64,000 nucleotides of DNA from Aquatica leii (lineage: Eukaryota > Arthropoda > Insecta > Coleoptera > Lampyridae): the NCBI GenBank assembly GCA_035610365.1, contig CM069432.1, positions 184,869,027-184,933,026 on the forward strand, written 5' to 3'. The notes under the pieces were generated by a model that worked only from the letters and a program-made list of their open reading frames with translations, was not told the origin of the DNA and did no database searches. A program made the position numbers and the translations under genes. This document shows, piece by piece, positions 42,921 through 57,380 of the stretch. Numbering within the stretch: the stretch's first letter is position 1; every line of letters begins with the position of its first letter.

Positions 42921-44617
42921 AACGTCGTACTTGTAGCAATGCAAAATTTATGCTTCCATACCTATAGCAATAATCGTGGACGCGTTGCAATATTGCTACG
43001 CGTCCCGATATTTTGCCGTACTTGCCGCAATAATTGTGGCAACGCTGTTTTGATATGTGACGTCAATCCCAATGTGTGTTGCCTACATTATAGGTATGTA
43101 AATGAATTTGTATTCTACAAGTATTCTAAATTATTCGCGATGTATTTACAATACAGAAAATGTTTATTATTAACATTAATAAAATGATAATAATTAATAA
43201 TTGGTGTTGTTAATAGAAAATACGGTATTAAACTTTTTTAATAGAAAATGTATATTTTTTAATAAAAATGACGTTGATTACAAAATCAGTATAATTTTGA
43301 TTTTTAAATGAATTCAATATTCGGAAATTTCTAATTACCGAGTTTTAATGCCATTCACCTTATGTGTTTTGTACTTACACATATAGATATTAAAAACGTG
43401 CATATTTAATGCAAGTGCAATTAGAAAATGCTACAATTAACATTATTGTTAAAAAATTGTAATTTACCTTTCTTTCTAATTTTTTCAATTAAATTGAATT
43501 CAACCCTTAAAAGTAAACGCATAAGTAAACAAAAAAATCAAACAGAAAAAATAAACCAATCATCCACGAGAGGAGAAAATAACAAAAACGCCTTAAAGCT
43601 AAAACTAAGAACTACGAATCGTGTAAACTTCAAATTTTTGTCTCTTTATCAGACATATTTGCTAAACGTTTGTCAAGGAATAAACAATTCTTGTTTTTAC
43701 TGAAATCATTTATAAGCTTTTAATAGGTGGTACAACTTTGAGTAAACAAACTTTATTCAAACCTCATTGTAGGTGTGCTCGCTTAACATTGGGTCAGTCA
43801 TAATGTTTAAAAACAAGTGTTTGAATGTTATATTTATAGTTGTTTTACTGGTTTTTTGAATATGTAACTCATAATTTCCAAGAGAGTTACAACAAAACTA
43901 AGAACCTGTACAATATCAATTCCGAAAACTTCCTTATCAATTTCAGCAAGCAGATTCATACTAACACCTTGAACTAAACCAGTTTTGATAGTTAATTAGG
44001 TATAGGAGCTATTATTATACATACTACAGGATACTACTTAAATATTATGTCACTTATTTAAACAAAACAAAAAGATACTAAATACGAATTCATAGAACCT
44101 TACGTAAAGTGTTTTAGTAGAAACACAGTATAATTACTGTGGTAGTAACGTATTTGAACGTGACCTATCTAAAGTATTGAAATTGATACATAGTTTGACT
44201 CGACATTTATTCCATGTGTTATCTCAATTTTTACCAACGGTTTTTACTGTAACAGCAATGTCCTACTGTTATCACAATTAGCATACTATTACAATTTATT
44301 TTTGTATCATGACCTTTTATAAATTAATGTATTATTTTAAATTGAGTTACTTTTGTAAAAGAAAGGTAGATAGCTGTGTTATGATTTTATTTTCACATTT
44401 TGTTATCTTTACAAGTTTTACTACAATCGTTTACATCTAATGCAATTTAAATTCATAATTTTTTTTTATATCTTTTATTGAAATCAGTTAGATTTGTTAT
44501 AAAAAAGCATCTAAAAACTGTTTATTTTGTCAGTTTTAGCAGAAGTTATAGTAGTAGGTTTTATTGTTTTTTTTTAAAATTTATGGATATTAATACAATT
44601 AAAAATACGAGGAGTTA
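42328..44617. other. AT-rich DNA with (AT)n tract and small GC island
   Basis: An (AT)n tract occupies 42881-42916. It is followed by a GC-richer stretch (42918-43090) containing GCGTTGCAATATTGCTACGC, an imperfect palindrome, and several GCAATA/TTGCC words. Frames at 42939 and 43428 are not recognised and end quickly. The rest is AT-rich. Confidence 0.5.
42881..42916. repeat. (AT)n microsatellite
   Basis: About 18 uninterrupted AT dinucleotides. Confidence 0.95.
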
Positions 44618-44918
44618 TCACAATTTTTGACAAGTCTTTGCCACATTTGGAGAGAATGGTTTCCGATAGGTTATAAACTCATTAGCACCAACGACGTTTT
44701 GCTATCTCGATCAAACTGTCTATTTCAACCTTTTCTCGTTTTAGACATCGCCCGATGTTGTTAGTTCGAGTTCGATAACTCTAAACCTCCCTATCAGATC
44801 AAAATTTTGTTTGCGCGATCTAATTGTACCCATCTTTAGTTACAAATTTGAGAAATTTGAAAGAAATCCGTATATAATTGTGATTACGTTGACGTTTTAA
44901 CTGCAGTACGTTCCAATC
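44618..44918. repeat. Shortened edge monomer (~301 bp)
   Basis: This first monomer lacks the ~225-bp block that in other monomers runs from TCTTATCATAACACG to GACTAAAAT. Here CAGTACGTTC joins directly to CAATCCACAATTTTTGAC. It is also the most diverged full-order copy on the left. Confidence 0.8.
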
Positions 44919-47900
44919 CACAATTTTTGACAAATCGTTACCAAATCTGGAGAGGATGGTTCCCGATAGATTATAAATTCATTATCATCAACGACGTTTT
45001 GCTATCTAGATGAAACTGCCTTTTTCACCCTGATCACGTTTTCAACATCTCACGATGTTGTTGTTTCAAGTTCGATAACCATAAAACTCCTTATCAGATC
45101 AAAATTTTGTTTGCGCGATCTAATTGTACGCACTTCTATTTACATATTTAAGAAATTTGAAAAAATTCGAATATAATTGTGGTTACGTTGACATTTTAAC
45201 CGCAGTACGTTCTTATCATAACACGCGAAAAACGAATTTTTGACTTTGTCGGTCCGTATTTTGGTAACCCTTCATTCAAAATTGTAATTTGACACATCAT
45301 TAGATACCCCGTTTTGTCCCCTATCGTTTCTTATAATATCGATTGTTTTCAAACTTTGATAATAAGTTTATTTAGCTTTGTGTCAAGTGCTACACATACT
45401 GCATTATAATTTTCAATTTTTATTACGAAACATGACTAAAATCCACAATTTTCGACAAATCGTTACCAAATCGGGAGGGGATGGTTCCCGATAGATTATA
45501 AACTCATTACCACCAACGACATTTTGCTATCTCGATGAAACTGCCTTTTTCACCCTCTTCACGTTTTTGACATCTCACGATGTTGTTGTTTCAAGTTCGA
45601 TAACCCTAAAATGGCTTGTCAGATCAAAATTTTGTTTGCGCGATCTAATTATACACACTTTTAGTTACATATATAAGAAATTTGAAAGAAATCCGTATAT
45701 AATTGTGATTACGTTGACGTTTTAACCGCAGTATGTTCTTATCATAACACGCGAAAAACGAATTTTTGACTTTGTCGGTCCGTATTTTGGTAACCCTTCA
45801 TTCAAAATTGTAATTTGACACATCATTAGATACCCCGTTTTGTCCCCTATCGTTTCTTATAATATCGATTGTTTTCAAACTTTGATAATAAGTTTATTTA
45901 GCTTTGTGTCAAGTGCTACACATACTGCTTTATAATTTTCAGTTTTTATTACGAAAGATGACTAAAATCCACAATTTTTGACAAATCGTTAGCAAATCGG
46001 GAGGGGATGGTTCCCGATAGATTATAAACTCATTACCACCAACGACATTTTGCTATCTCGATGAAACTGCCTTTTTCACCCTCTTCACGTTTTTGACATC
46101 TCACGATGTTGTTGTTTCAAGTTCGATAACCCTAAAATGGCTTGTCAGATCAAAATTTTGTTTGAGCGATCTAATTATACACACTTTTAGTTACATATAT
46201 GAGAAATTTGAAAGAAATCCGTATATAATTGTGATTACGTTGACGTTTTAACCGCAGTACGTTCTTATCATAACACGAGAAAAACGAAGTTTTGAGTATG
46301 TCATTCTGTATTTTGGTAACCCTTCATACAAAATTGTAATTTGACACATAATTAGATACCCAGTTTTGTCCCCTATCGTTTCTTATAATATCGATTGTTT
46401 TCAAACTTTGATAATAAGTTTATTTAGCTTTGTGTCAAGTGCTACACATACTGCTTTATAATTTTCAGTTTTTATTACGAAAGATGACTAAAATCCACAA
46501 TTTTGACAAATCGTTAGCAAATCGGGAGGGATGGTTCCCGATAGATTATAAACTCATTACCACCAACGACATTTTGCTATCTCTGATGAAACTGCCTTTT
46601 TCACCCTCTTCACGTTTTTGACATCTCACGATGTTGTTGTTTCAAGTTCGATAACCCTAAAATGGCTTGTCAGATCAAAATTTTGTTTGAGCGATCTAAT
46701 TATACACACTTTTAGTTACATATATGAGAAATTTGAAAGAAATCCGTATATAATTGTGATTACGTTGACGTTTTAACCGCAGTATGTTCTTATCATAACA
46801 CGAGAAAAACGAAGTTTTGACTATGTCATTCTGTATTTTGGTAACCCTTCATACAAAATTGTAATTTGACACATAATTAGATACCCAGTTTTGTCCCCTA
46901 TCGTTTCTTATAATATCGATTGTTTTCAAACTTTGATAATAAGTTTATTTAGCTTTGTGTCAAGTGCTACACATACTGCTTTATAATTTTCAGTTTTTAT
47001 TACGAAAGATGACTAAAATCCACAATTTTTGACAAATCGTTAGCAAATCGGGAGGGGATGGTTCCCGATAGATTATAAACTCATTACCACCAACGACATT
47101 TTGCTATCTCGATGAAACTGCCTTTTTCACCCTCTTCACGTTTTTGACATCTCACGATGTTGTTGTTTCAAGTTCGATAACCCTAAAATGGCTTGTCAGA
47201 TCAAAATTTTGTTTGAGCGATCTAATTATACACACTTTTAGTTACATATATGAGAAATTTGAAAGAAATCCGTATATAATTGTGATTACGTTGACGTTTT
47301 AACCGCAGTATGTTCTTATCATAACACGAGAAAAACGAAGTTTTGACTATGTCATTCTGTATTTTGGTAACCCTTCATACAAAATTGTAATTTGACACAT
47401 AATTAGATACCCAGTTTTGTCCCCTATCGTTTCTTATAATATCGATTGTTTTCAAACTTTGATAATAAGTTTATTTAGCTTTGTGTCAAGTGCTACACAT
47501 ACTGCTTTATAATTTTCAGTTTTTATTACGAAAGATGACTAAAATCCACAATTTTTGACAAATCGTTAGCAAATCGGGAGGGGATGGTTCCCGATAGATT
47601 ATAAACTCATTACCACCAACGACATTTTGCTATCTCGATGAAACTGCCTTTTTCACCCTCTTCACGTTTTTGACATCTCACGATGTTGTTGTTTCAAGTT
47701 CGATAACCCTAAAATGGCTTGTCAGATCAAAATTTTGTTTGCGCGATCTAATTATGCACACTTTTAGTTACATATATGAGAAATTTGAAAAAAATCCGTA
47801 TATAATTGTGATTACGTTGACGTTTTAACCGCAGTACGTTCTTATCATAACACGAGAAAAACGAAGTTTTGACTATGTCATTCTGTATTTTGGTAACCCT

Positions 47901-50900
47901 TCATACAAAATTGTAATTTGACACATAATTAGATACCCAGTTTTGTCCCCTATCGTTTCTTATAATATCGATTGTTTTCAAACTTTGATAATAAGTTTAT
48001 TTAGCTTTGTGTCAAGTGCTACACATACTGCTTTATAATTTTCAGTTTTTATTACGAAAGATGACTAAAATCCACAATTTTTGACAAATCGTTAGCAAAT
48101 CGGGAGGGGATGGTTCCCGATAGATTATAAACTCAGTACCACCAACGACATTTTGCTATCTCGATGAAACTGCCTTTTTCACCCTCTTCACGTTTTTGAC
48201 ATCTCACGATGTTGTTGTTTCAAGTTCGATAACCCTAAAATGGCTTGTCAGATCAAAATTTTGTTTGAGCGATCTAATTATACACACTTTTAGTTACATA
48301 TATGAGAAATTTGAAAGAAATCCGTATATAATTGTGATTACGTTGACGTTTTAACCGCAGTATGTTCTTATCATAACACGAGAAAAACGAAGTTTTGACT
48401 ATGTCATTCTGTATTTTGGTAACCCTTCATACAAAATTGTAATTTGACACATAATTAGATACCCAGTTTTGTCCCCTATCGTTTCTTATAATATCGATTG
48501 TTTTCAAACTTTGATAATAAGTTTATTTAGCTTTGTGTCAAGTGCTACACATACTGCTTTATAATTTTCAGTTTTTATTACGAAACATGACTAAAATCCA
48601 CAATTTTTGACAAATCGTTACCAAATCTGGAGGGGATGGTTCCCGATAGATTATAAACTCATTACCACCAACGACATTTTGCTATCTCGATGAAACTGCC
48701 TTTTTCACCCTCTTCACGTTTTTGACATCTCACGATGTTGTTGTTTCAAGTTCGATAACCCTAAAATGGCTTGTCAGATCAAAATTTTGTTTGAGCGATC
48801 TAATTATACACACTTTTAGTTACATATATGAGAAATTTGAAAGAAATCCGTATATAATTGTGATTACGTTGACGTTTTAACCGCAGTACGTTCTTATCAT
48901 AACACGAGAAAAACGAAGTTTTGAGTATGTCATTCTGTATTTTGGTAACCCTTCATACAAAATTGTAATTTGACACATAATTAGATACCCAGTTTTGTCC
49001 CCTATCGTTTCTTATAATATCGATTGTTTTCAAACTTTGATAATAAGTTTATTTAGCTTTGTGTCAAGTGCTACACATACTGCTTTATAATTTTCAGTTT
49101 TTATTACGAAAGATGACTAAAATCCACAATTTTTGACAAATCGTTAGCAAATCGGGAGGGGATGGTTCCCGATAGATTATAAACTCAGTACCACCAACGA
49201 CATTTTGCTATCTCGATGAAACTGCCTTTTTCACCCTCTTCACGTTTTTGACATCTCACGATGTTGTTGTTTCAAGTTCGATAACCCTAAAATGGCTTGT
49301 CAGATCAAAATTTTGTTTGAGCGATCTAATTATACACACTTTTAGTTACATATATGAGAAATTTGAAAGAAATCCGTATATAATTGTGATTACGTTGACG
49401 TTTTAACCGCAGTATGTTCTTATCATAACACGAGAAAAACGAAGTTTTGACTATGTCATTCTGTATTTTGGTAACCCTTCATACAAAATTGTAATTTGAC
49501 ACATAATTAGATACCCAGTTTTGTCCCCTATCGTTTCTTATAATATCGATTGTTTTCAAACTTTGATAATAAGTTTATTTAGCTTTGTGTCAAGTGCTAC
49601 ACATACTGCTTTATAATTTTCAGTTTTTATTACGAAAGATGACTAAAATCCACAATTTTTGACAAATCGTTAGCAAATCGGGAGGGGATGGTTCCCGATA
49701 GATTATAAACTCATTACCACCAACGACATTTTGCTATCTCGATGAAACTGCCTTTTTCACCCTCTTCACGTTTTTGACATCTCACGATGTTGTTGTTTCA
49801 AGTTCGATAACCCTAAAATGGCTTGTCAGATCAAAATTTTGTTTGAGCGATCTAATTATACACACTTTTAGTTACATATATGAGAAATTTGAAAGAAATC
49901 CGTATATAATTGTGATTACGTTGACGTTTTAACCGCAGTACGTTCTTATCATAACACGAGAAAAACGAAGTTTTGAGTATGTCATTCTGTATTTTGGTAA
50001 CCCTTCATACAAAATTGTAATTTGACACATAATTAGATACCCAGTTTTGTCCCCTATCGTTTCTTATAATATCGATTGTTTTCAAACTTTGATAATAAGT
50101 TTATTTAGCTTTGTGTCAAGTGCTACACATACTGCATTATAATTTTCAATTTTTATTACGAAACATGACTAAAATCCACAATTTTCGACAAATCGTTACC
50201 AAATCGGGAGGGGATGGTTCCCGATAGATTATAAACTCATTACCACCAACGACATTTTGCTATCTCGATGAAACTGCCTTTTTCACCCTCTTCACGTTTT
50301 TGACATCTCACGATGTTGTTGTTTCAAGTTCGATAACCCTAAAATGGCTTGTCAGATCAAAATTTTGTTTGCGCGATCTAATTATACACACTTTTAGTTA
50401 CATATATAAGAAATTTGAAAGAAATCCGTATATAATTGTGATTACGTTGACGTTTTAACCGCAGTATGTTCTTATCATAACACGCGAAAAACGAATTTTT
50501 GACTTTGTCGGTCCGTATTTTGGTAACCCTTCATTCAAAATTGTAATTTGACACATCATTAGATACCCCGTTTTGTCCCCTATCGTTTCTTATAATATCG
50601 ATTGTTTTCAAACTTTGATAATAAGTTTATTTAGCTTTGTGTCAAGTGCTACACATACTGCTTTATAATTTTCAGTTTTTATTACGAAAGATGACTAAAA
50701 TCCACAATTTTTGACAAATCGTTAGCAAATCGGGAGGGGATGGTTCCCGATAGATTATAAACTCATTACCACCAACGACATTTTGCTATCTCGATGAAAC
50801 TGCCTTTTTCACCCTCTTCACGTTTTTGACATCTCACGATGTTGTTGTTTCAAGTTCGATAACCCTAAAATGGCTTGTCAGATCAAAATTTTGTTTGCGC

Positions 50901-53900
50901 GATCTAATTATACACACTTTTAGTTACATATATAAGAAATTTGAAAGAAATCCGTATATAATTGTGATTACGTTGACGTTTTAACCGCAGTATGTTCTTA
51001 TCATAACACGAGAAAAACGAAGTTTTGACTATGTCATTCTGTATTTTGGTAACCTTCATACAAAATTGTAATTTGACACATAATTAGATACCCAGTTTTG
51101 TCCCCTATCGTTTCTTATAATATCGATTGTTTTCAAACTTTGATAATAAGTTTATTTAGCTTTGTGTCAAGTGCTACACATACTGCTTTATAATTTTCAG
51201 TTTTTATTACGAAAGATGACTAAAATCCACAATTTTTGACAAATCGTTAGCAAATCGGGAGGGGATGGTTCCCGATAGATTATAAACTCATTAACATCAA
51301 CGACATTTTGCTATCTCGATGAAACTGCCTTTTTCACCCTCTTCACGTTTTTGACATCTCACGATGTTGTTGTTTCAAGTTCGATAACCCTAAAACGGCT
51401 TGTCAGATCAAAATTTTGTTTGAGCGATCTAATTATAAGCACTTTTAGTTACATATATGAGAAATTTGAAAGAAATCCGTATATAATTGTGATTACGTTG
51501 ACGTTTTAACCGCAGTACGTTCTTATCATAACCCGAGAAAAATAGAATTTTTGACTTTGTCATTTCGTATTTTGGTAACCTTTCATCCAAAATTGTAATT
51601 TGACACATAATTAGATACCCAGTTTTGTCCCCTATCGTTTCTTATAATATCGATTGTTTTCAAACTTTGATAATAAGTTTATTTAGCTTTGTGTCAAGTG
51701 CTACACATACTGCTTTATAATTTTCAGTTTTTATTACGAAAGATGACTAAAATCCACAATTTTTGACAAATCGTTAGCAAATCGAGAGGGGATGGTTCCC
51801 GATAGATTATAAACTCATTACCACCAACGACATTTTGCTATCTCGATGAAACTGCCTTTTTCACCCTCTTCACGTTTTTGACATCTCACGATGTTGTTGT
51901 TTCAAGTTCGATAACCCTAAAATGGCTTGTCAGATCAAAATTTTGTTTGAGCGATCTAATTATACACACTTTTAGTTACATATATGAGAAATTTGAAAGA
52001 AATCCGTATATAATTGTGATTACGTTGACGTTTTAACCGCAGTACGTTCTTATCATAACACGAGAAAAACGAAGTTTTGAGTATGTCATTCGGTATTTTG
52101 GTAACCCTTCATACAAAATTGTAATTTGACACATAATTAGATACCCAGTTTTGTCCCCTATCGTTTCTTATAATATCGATTGTTTTCAAACTTTGATAAT
52201 AAGTTTATTTAGCTTTGTGTCAAGTGCTACACATACTGCTTTATAATTTTCAGTTTTTATTACGAAAGATGACTAAAATCCACAATTTTTGACAAATCGT
52301 TAGCAAATCGGGAGGGGATGGTTCCCGATAGATTATAAACTCATTACCACCAACGACATTTTGCTATCTCGATGAAACTGCCTTTTTCACCCTCTTCACG
52401 TTTTTGACATCTCACGATGTTGTTGTTTCAAGTTCGATAACCCTAAAATGGCTTGTCAGATCAAAATTTTGTTTGCGCGATCTAATTATACACACTTTTA
52501 GTTACATATATAAGAAATTTGAAAAAAATCCGTATATAATTGTGATTACGTTGACGTTTTAACCGCAGTATGTTCTTATCATAACACGAGAAAAACGAAG
52601 TTTTGACTATGTCATTCTGTATTTTGGTAACCTTCATACAAAATTGTAATTTGACACATAATTAGATACCCAGTTTTGTCCCTTATCGTTTCTTATAATA
52701 TCGATTGTTTTCAAACTTTGATAATAAGTTTATTTAGCTTTGTGTCAAGTGCTACACATACTGCTTTATAATTTTCAGTTTTTATTACGAAAGATGACTA
52801 AAATCCACAATTTTTGACAAATCGTTAGCAAATCGGGAGGGGATGGTTCCCGATAGATTATAAACTCATTAACATCAACGACATTTTGCTATCTCGATGA
52901 AACTGCCTTTTTCACCCTCTTCACGTTTTTGACATCTCACGATGTTGTTGTTTCAAGTTCGATAACCCTAAAACGGCTTGTCAGATCAAAATTTTGTTTG
53001 AGCGATCTAATTATAAGCACTTTTAGTTACATATATGAGAAATTTGAAAGAAATCCGTATATAATTGTGATTACGTTGACGTTTTAACCGCAGTACGTTC
53101 TTATCATAACCCGAGAAAAATAGAATTTTTGACTTTGTCATTCCGTATTTTGGTAACCTTTCATCCAAAATTGTAATTTGACACATAATTAGATACCCAG
53201 TTTTGTCCCCTATCGTTTCTTATAATATCGATTGTTTTCAAACTTTGATAATAAGTTTATTTAGCTTTGTGTCAAGTGCTACACATACTGCTTTATAATT
53301 TTCAGTTTTTATTACGAAAGATGACTAAAATCCACAATTTTTGACAAATCGTTAGCAAATCGGGAGGGGATGGTTCCCGATAGATTATAAACTCATTACC
53401 ACCAACGACATTTTGCTATCTCGATGAAACTGCCTTTTTCACCCTCTTCACGTTTTTGACATCTCACGATGTTGTTGTTTCAAGTTCGATAACCCTAAAA
53501 TGGCTTGTCAGATCAAAATTTTGTTTGCGCGATCTAATTATACACACTTTTAGTTACATATATAAGAAATTTGAAAAAAATCCGTATATAATTGTGATTA
53601 CGTTGACGTTTTAACCGCAGTATGTTCTTATCATAACACGAGAAAAACGAAGTTTTGACTATGTCATTCTGTATTTTGGTAACCCTTCATACAAAATTGT
53701 AATTTGACACATAATTAGATACCCAGTTTTGTCCCCTATCGTTTCTTATAATATCGATTGTTTTCAAACTTTGATAATAAGTTTATTTAGCTTTGTGTCA
53801 AGTGCTCACATACTGCTTTATAATTTTCAGTTTTTATTACGAAAGATGACTAAAATCCACAATTTTTGACAAATCGTTAGCAAATCGGGAGGGGATGGTT

Positions 53901-56487
53901 CCCGATAGATTATAAACTCATTACCACCAACGACATTTTGCTATCTCGATGAAACTGCCTTTTTCACCCTCTTCACGTTTTTGACATCTCACGATGTTGT
54001 TGTTTCAAGTTCGATAACCCTAAAATGGCTTGTCAGATCAAAATTTTGTTTGCGCGATCTAATTATGCACACTTTTAGTTACATATATGAGAAATTTGAA
54101 AAAAATCCGTATATAATTGTGATTACGTTGACGTTTTAACCGCAGTACGTTCTTATCATAACACGAGAAAAACGAAGTTTTGACTATGTCATTCTGTATT
54201 TTGGTAACCCTTCATACAAAATTGTAATTTGACACATAATTAGATACCCAGTTTTGTCCAATATCGTTTCTTATAATATCGATTGTTTTCAAACTTTGAT
54301 AATAAGTTTATTTAGCTTTGTGTCAAGTGCTACACATACTGCTTTATAATTTTCAGTTTTTATTACGAAAGATGACTAAAATCCACAATTTTTGACAAAT
54401 CGTTAGCAAATCGGGAGGGGATGGTTCCCGATAGATTATAAACTCATTACCACCAACGACATTTTGCTATCTCGATGAAACTGCCTTTTTCACCCTCTTC
54501 ACGTTTTTGACATCTCACGATGTTGTTGTTTCAAGTTCGATAACCCTAAAATGGCTTGTCAGATCAAAATTTTGTTTGCGCGATCTAATTATGCACACTT
54601 TTAGTTACATATATGAGAAATTTGAAAGAAATCCGTATATAATTGTGATTACGTTGACGTTTTAACCGCAGTATGTTCTTATCATAACACGAGAAAAACG
54701 AAGTTTTGACTATGTCATTCTGTATTTTGGTAACCCTTCATACAAAATTGTAATTTGACACATAATTAGATACCCAGTTTTGTCCCCTATCGTTTCTTAT
54801 AATATCGATTGTTTTCAAACTTTGATAATAAGTTTATTTAGCTTTGTGTCAAGTGCTACACATACTGCTTTATAATTTTCAGTTTTTATTACGAAAGATG
54901 ACTAAAATCCACAATTTTTGACAAATCGTTAGCAAATCGGGAGGGGATGGTTCCCGATAGATTATAAACTCATTACCACCAACGACATTTTGCTATCTCG
55001 ATGAAACTGCCTTTTTCACCCTCTTCACGTTTTTGACATCTCACGATGTTGTTGTTTCAAGTTCGATAACCCTAAAATGGCTTGTCAGATCAAAATTTTG
55101 TTTGCGCGATCTAATTATGCACACTTTTAGTTACATATATGAGAAATTTGAAAAAAATCCGTATATAATTGTGATTACGTTGACGTTTTAACCGCAGTAC
55201 GTTCTTATCATAACACGAGAAAAACGAAGTTTTGACTATGTCATTCTGTATTTTGGTAACCCTTCATACAAAATTGTAATTTGACACATAATTAGATACC
55301 CAGTTTTGTCCAATATCGTTTCTTATAATATCGATTGTTTTCAAACTTTGATAATAAGTTTATTTAGCTTTGTGTCAAGTGCTACACATACTGCTTTATA
55401 ATTTTCAGTTTTTATTACGAAAGATGACTAAAATCCACAATTTTTGACAAATCGTTAGCAAATCGGGAGGGGATGGTTCCCGATAGATTATAAACTCATT
55501 ACCACCAACGACATTTTGCTATCTCGATGAAACTGCCTTTTTCACCCTCTTCACGTTTTTGACATCTCACGATGTTGTTGTTTCAAGTTCGATAACCCTA
55601 AAATGGCTTGTCAGATCAAAATTTTGTTTGCGCGATCTAATTATACACACTTTTAGTTACATATATAAGAAATTTGAAAGAAATCCGTATATAATTGTGA
55701 TTACGTTGACGTTTTAACCGCAGTATGTTCTTATCATAACACGAGAAAAACGAAGTTTTGACTATGTCATTCTGTATTTTGGTAACCCTTCATACAAAAT
55801 TGTAATTTGACACATAATTAGATACCCAGTTTTGTCCAATATCGTTTCTTATAATATCGATTGTTTTCAAACTTTGATAATAAGTTTATTTAGCTTTGTG
55901 TCAAGTGCTACACATACTGCTTTATAATTTTCAGTTTTTATTACGAAAGATGACTAAAATCCACAATTTTTGACAAATCGTTAGCAAATCGGGAGGGGAT
56001 GGTTCCCGATAGATTATAAACTCATTAACATCAACGACATTTTGCTATCTCGATGAAACTGCCTTTTTCACCCTCTTCACGTTTTTGACATCTCACGATG
56101 TTGTTGTTTCAAGTTCGATAACCCTAAAACGGCTTGTCAGATCAAAATTTTGTTTGCGCGATCTAATTATAAGCACTTTTAGTTACATATATGAGAAATT
56201 TGAAAGAAATCCGTATATAATTGTGATTACGTTGACGTTTTAACCGCAGTACGTTCTTATCATAACCCGAGAAAAATAGAATTTTTGACTTTGTCATTCC
56301 GTATTTTGGTAACCTTTCATCCAAAATTGTAATTTGACACATCATTAGATACCTTGTTTTGTCCCCTATCGTTCCTTAATGTATCGATTACTTTCAAAAT
56401 TTGATAATAAGTTTATTTAACTTTGTGTAAAGTATTGCGCATACTGCATTATAATTTTCAGTTTTTATTACGAAAGATGACTAAAAT

Positions 56488-57380
56488 CCACAATTTTTGA
56501 CAAATCGTTACCAAATCTGGAGGGGATGGTTCCCGATAGATTATAAACTCATTAACATCAACGACATTTTGCTATCTAGATGAAACTGCCTTTTTCACCC
56601 TCTTCTTGTTTTCGACATCTCACGATGATGTTGGTTCAAGTTTGATAACCCTAAAACGGCTTGTCAGATCAAATTTTTGTTTGCGCGATCTAATTATACG
56701 CACTTTTAGTTACATATGTAAGAAATTTGAAAGAAATCCGTATATAATTGTGATTACGTTGACGTTTTAACCGCAGTACGTTCTTATCATAACCCGAGAA
56801 AAATAGAATTTTTGACTTTGTCATTCCGTATTTTGGTAACCTTTCATCCAAAATTGTAATTTGACACATCATTAGATACCTTGTTTTGTCCCCTATCGTT
56901 CCTTATAATATCGATTATTTTGAAACTTTGATAATAAGTTTGTTAATGTAGTACTTCTCATAAAATTTTATTTACACCTAATTGTACCCTATTTTAGTTA
57001 CAGTTTAAAAAAAATTGATTGATGTCCTTATATAATTGTGATTAGTTGACGAACTCGAGTACGTTGTTATCAGAACACGCGAAAAACGAATTTTTGACTT
57101 TGTCGTTGTGTGTTTTGGTAACCGTCTATCCAAAATTGTAATTTGACACATCATTAGACACCTTGTTTTGTCGTCTATCGTTTCTGATAATAAGGATCAT
57201 TTTCAATCTTAGCTAATAAAACTTTACCAAATTTGGAGAATATGTTTCCCGATACGTTATAAATTCATTAGCATCAGTGACGTTTTGCTATCTCGATCAA
57301 ATTGCTCTAAAACAGCTCATCGACCAAAATATTGTTTAACACTTTTAATTGTACATTCTTTTATGAATCTGAAAATGTGG
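56488..57380. repeat. Diverged right edge of the satellite
   Basis: After the last well-kept monomer (from 56488) the order becomes irregular: a deletion joins AATAAGTTT to GTTAATGTAG at about 56940, partial monomer pieces follow (57060-57200), and a last recognisable start (TTACCAAATTTGGAGAATAT, about 57223) fades by about 57380. Confidence 0.75.

Larger units (their letters stand above)
44618..57380. repeat. ~526-bp satellite array, about 24 monomers
   Basis: The word CCACAATTTT(T)GACAA recurs at about 44618, 44919, 45443, 45969, 46495, 47020, 47546, 48072, 48598, 49124, 49650, 50176, 50702, 51227, 51754, 52280, 52805, 53332, 53857, 54383, 54909, 55435, 55961 and 56488, a period of 525-527 bases. 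Inner monomers differ by a few per cent; the first and last two or three are clearly more diverged or deleted. No frame spans a monomer, and short frames within it are repeats of each other. Most inner monomers carry ATCGGGA...TCCCGAT, a 7-bp hairpin, and ACATC..GATGT. It has the properties of a tandem satellite; location (centromeric or interspersed) is unknown. Confidence 0.95.

Noticed and set aside
42881-43090. Third copy of the (TA)n foldback family
   Set aside because: It also has a TA tract next to a GC-richer stretch, but RAGCCCG boxes are absent and the words do not align with the 58-62 kb copies.
46430-46621. 63-codon frame in the satellite
   Set aside because: Created by small indels in one monomer only; not conserved among the other copies.
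56163-56872. Two almost identical 60-codon minus-strand frames
   Set aside because: They are the same part of adjacent satellite monomers; the frame is an accident of the ACCCGAG variant and is absent from other monomers.
44618-57380. CRISPR-like regularly spaced repeat
   Set aside because: The entire ~526-bp unit is repeated, with no unique spacers, and the context is eukaryotic. It is a satellite.
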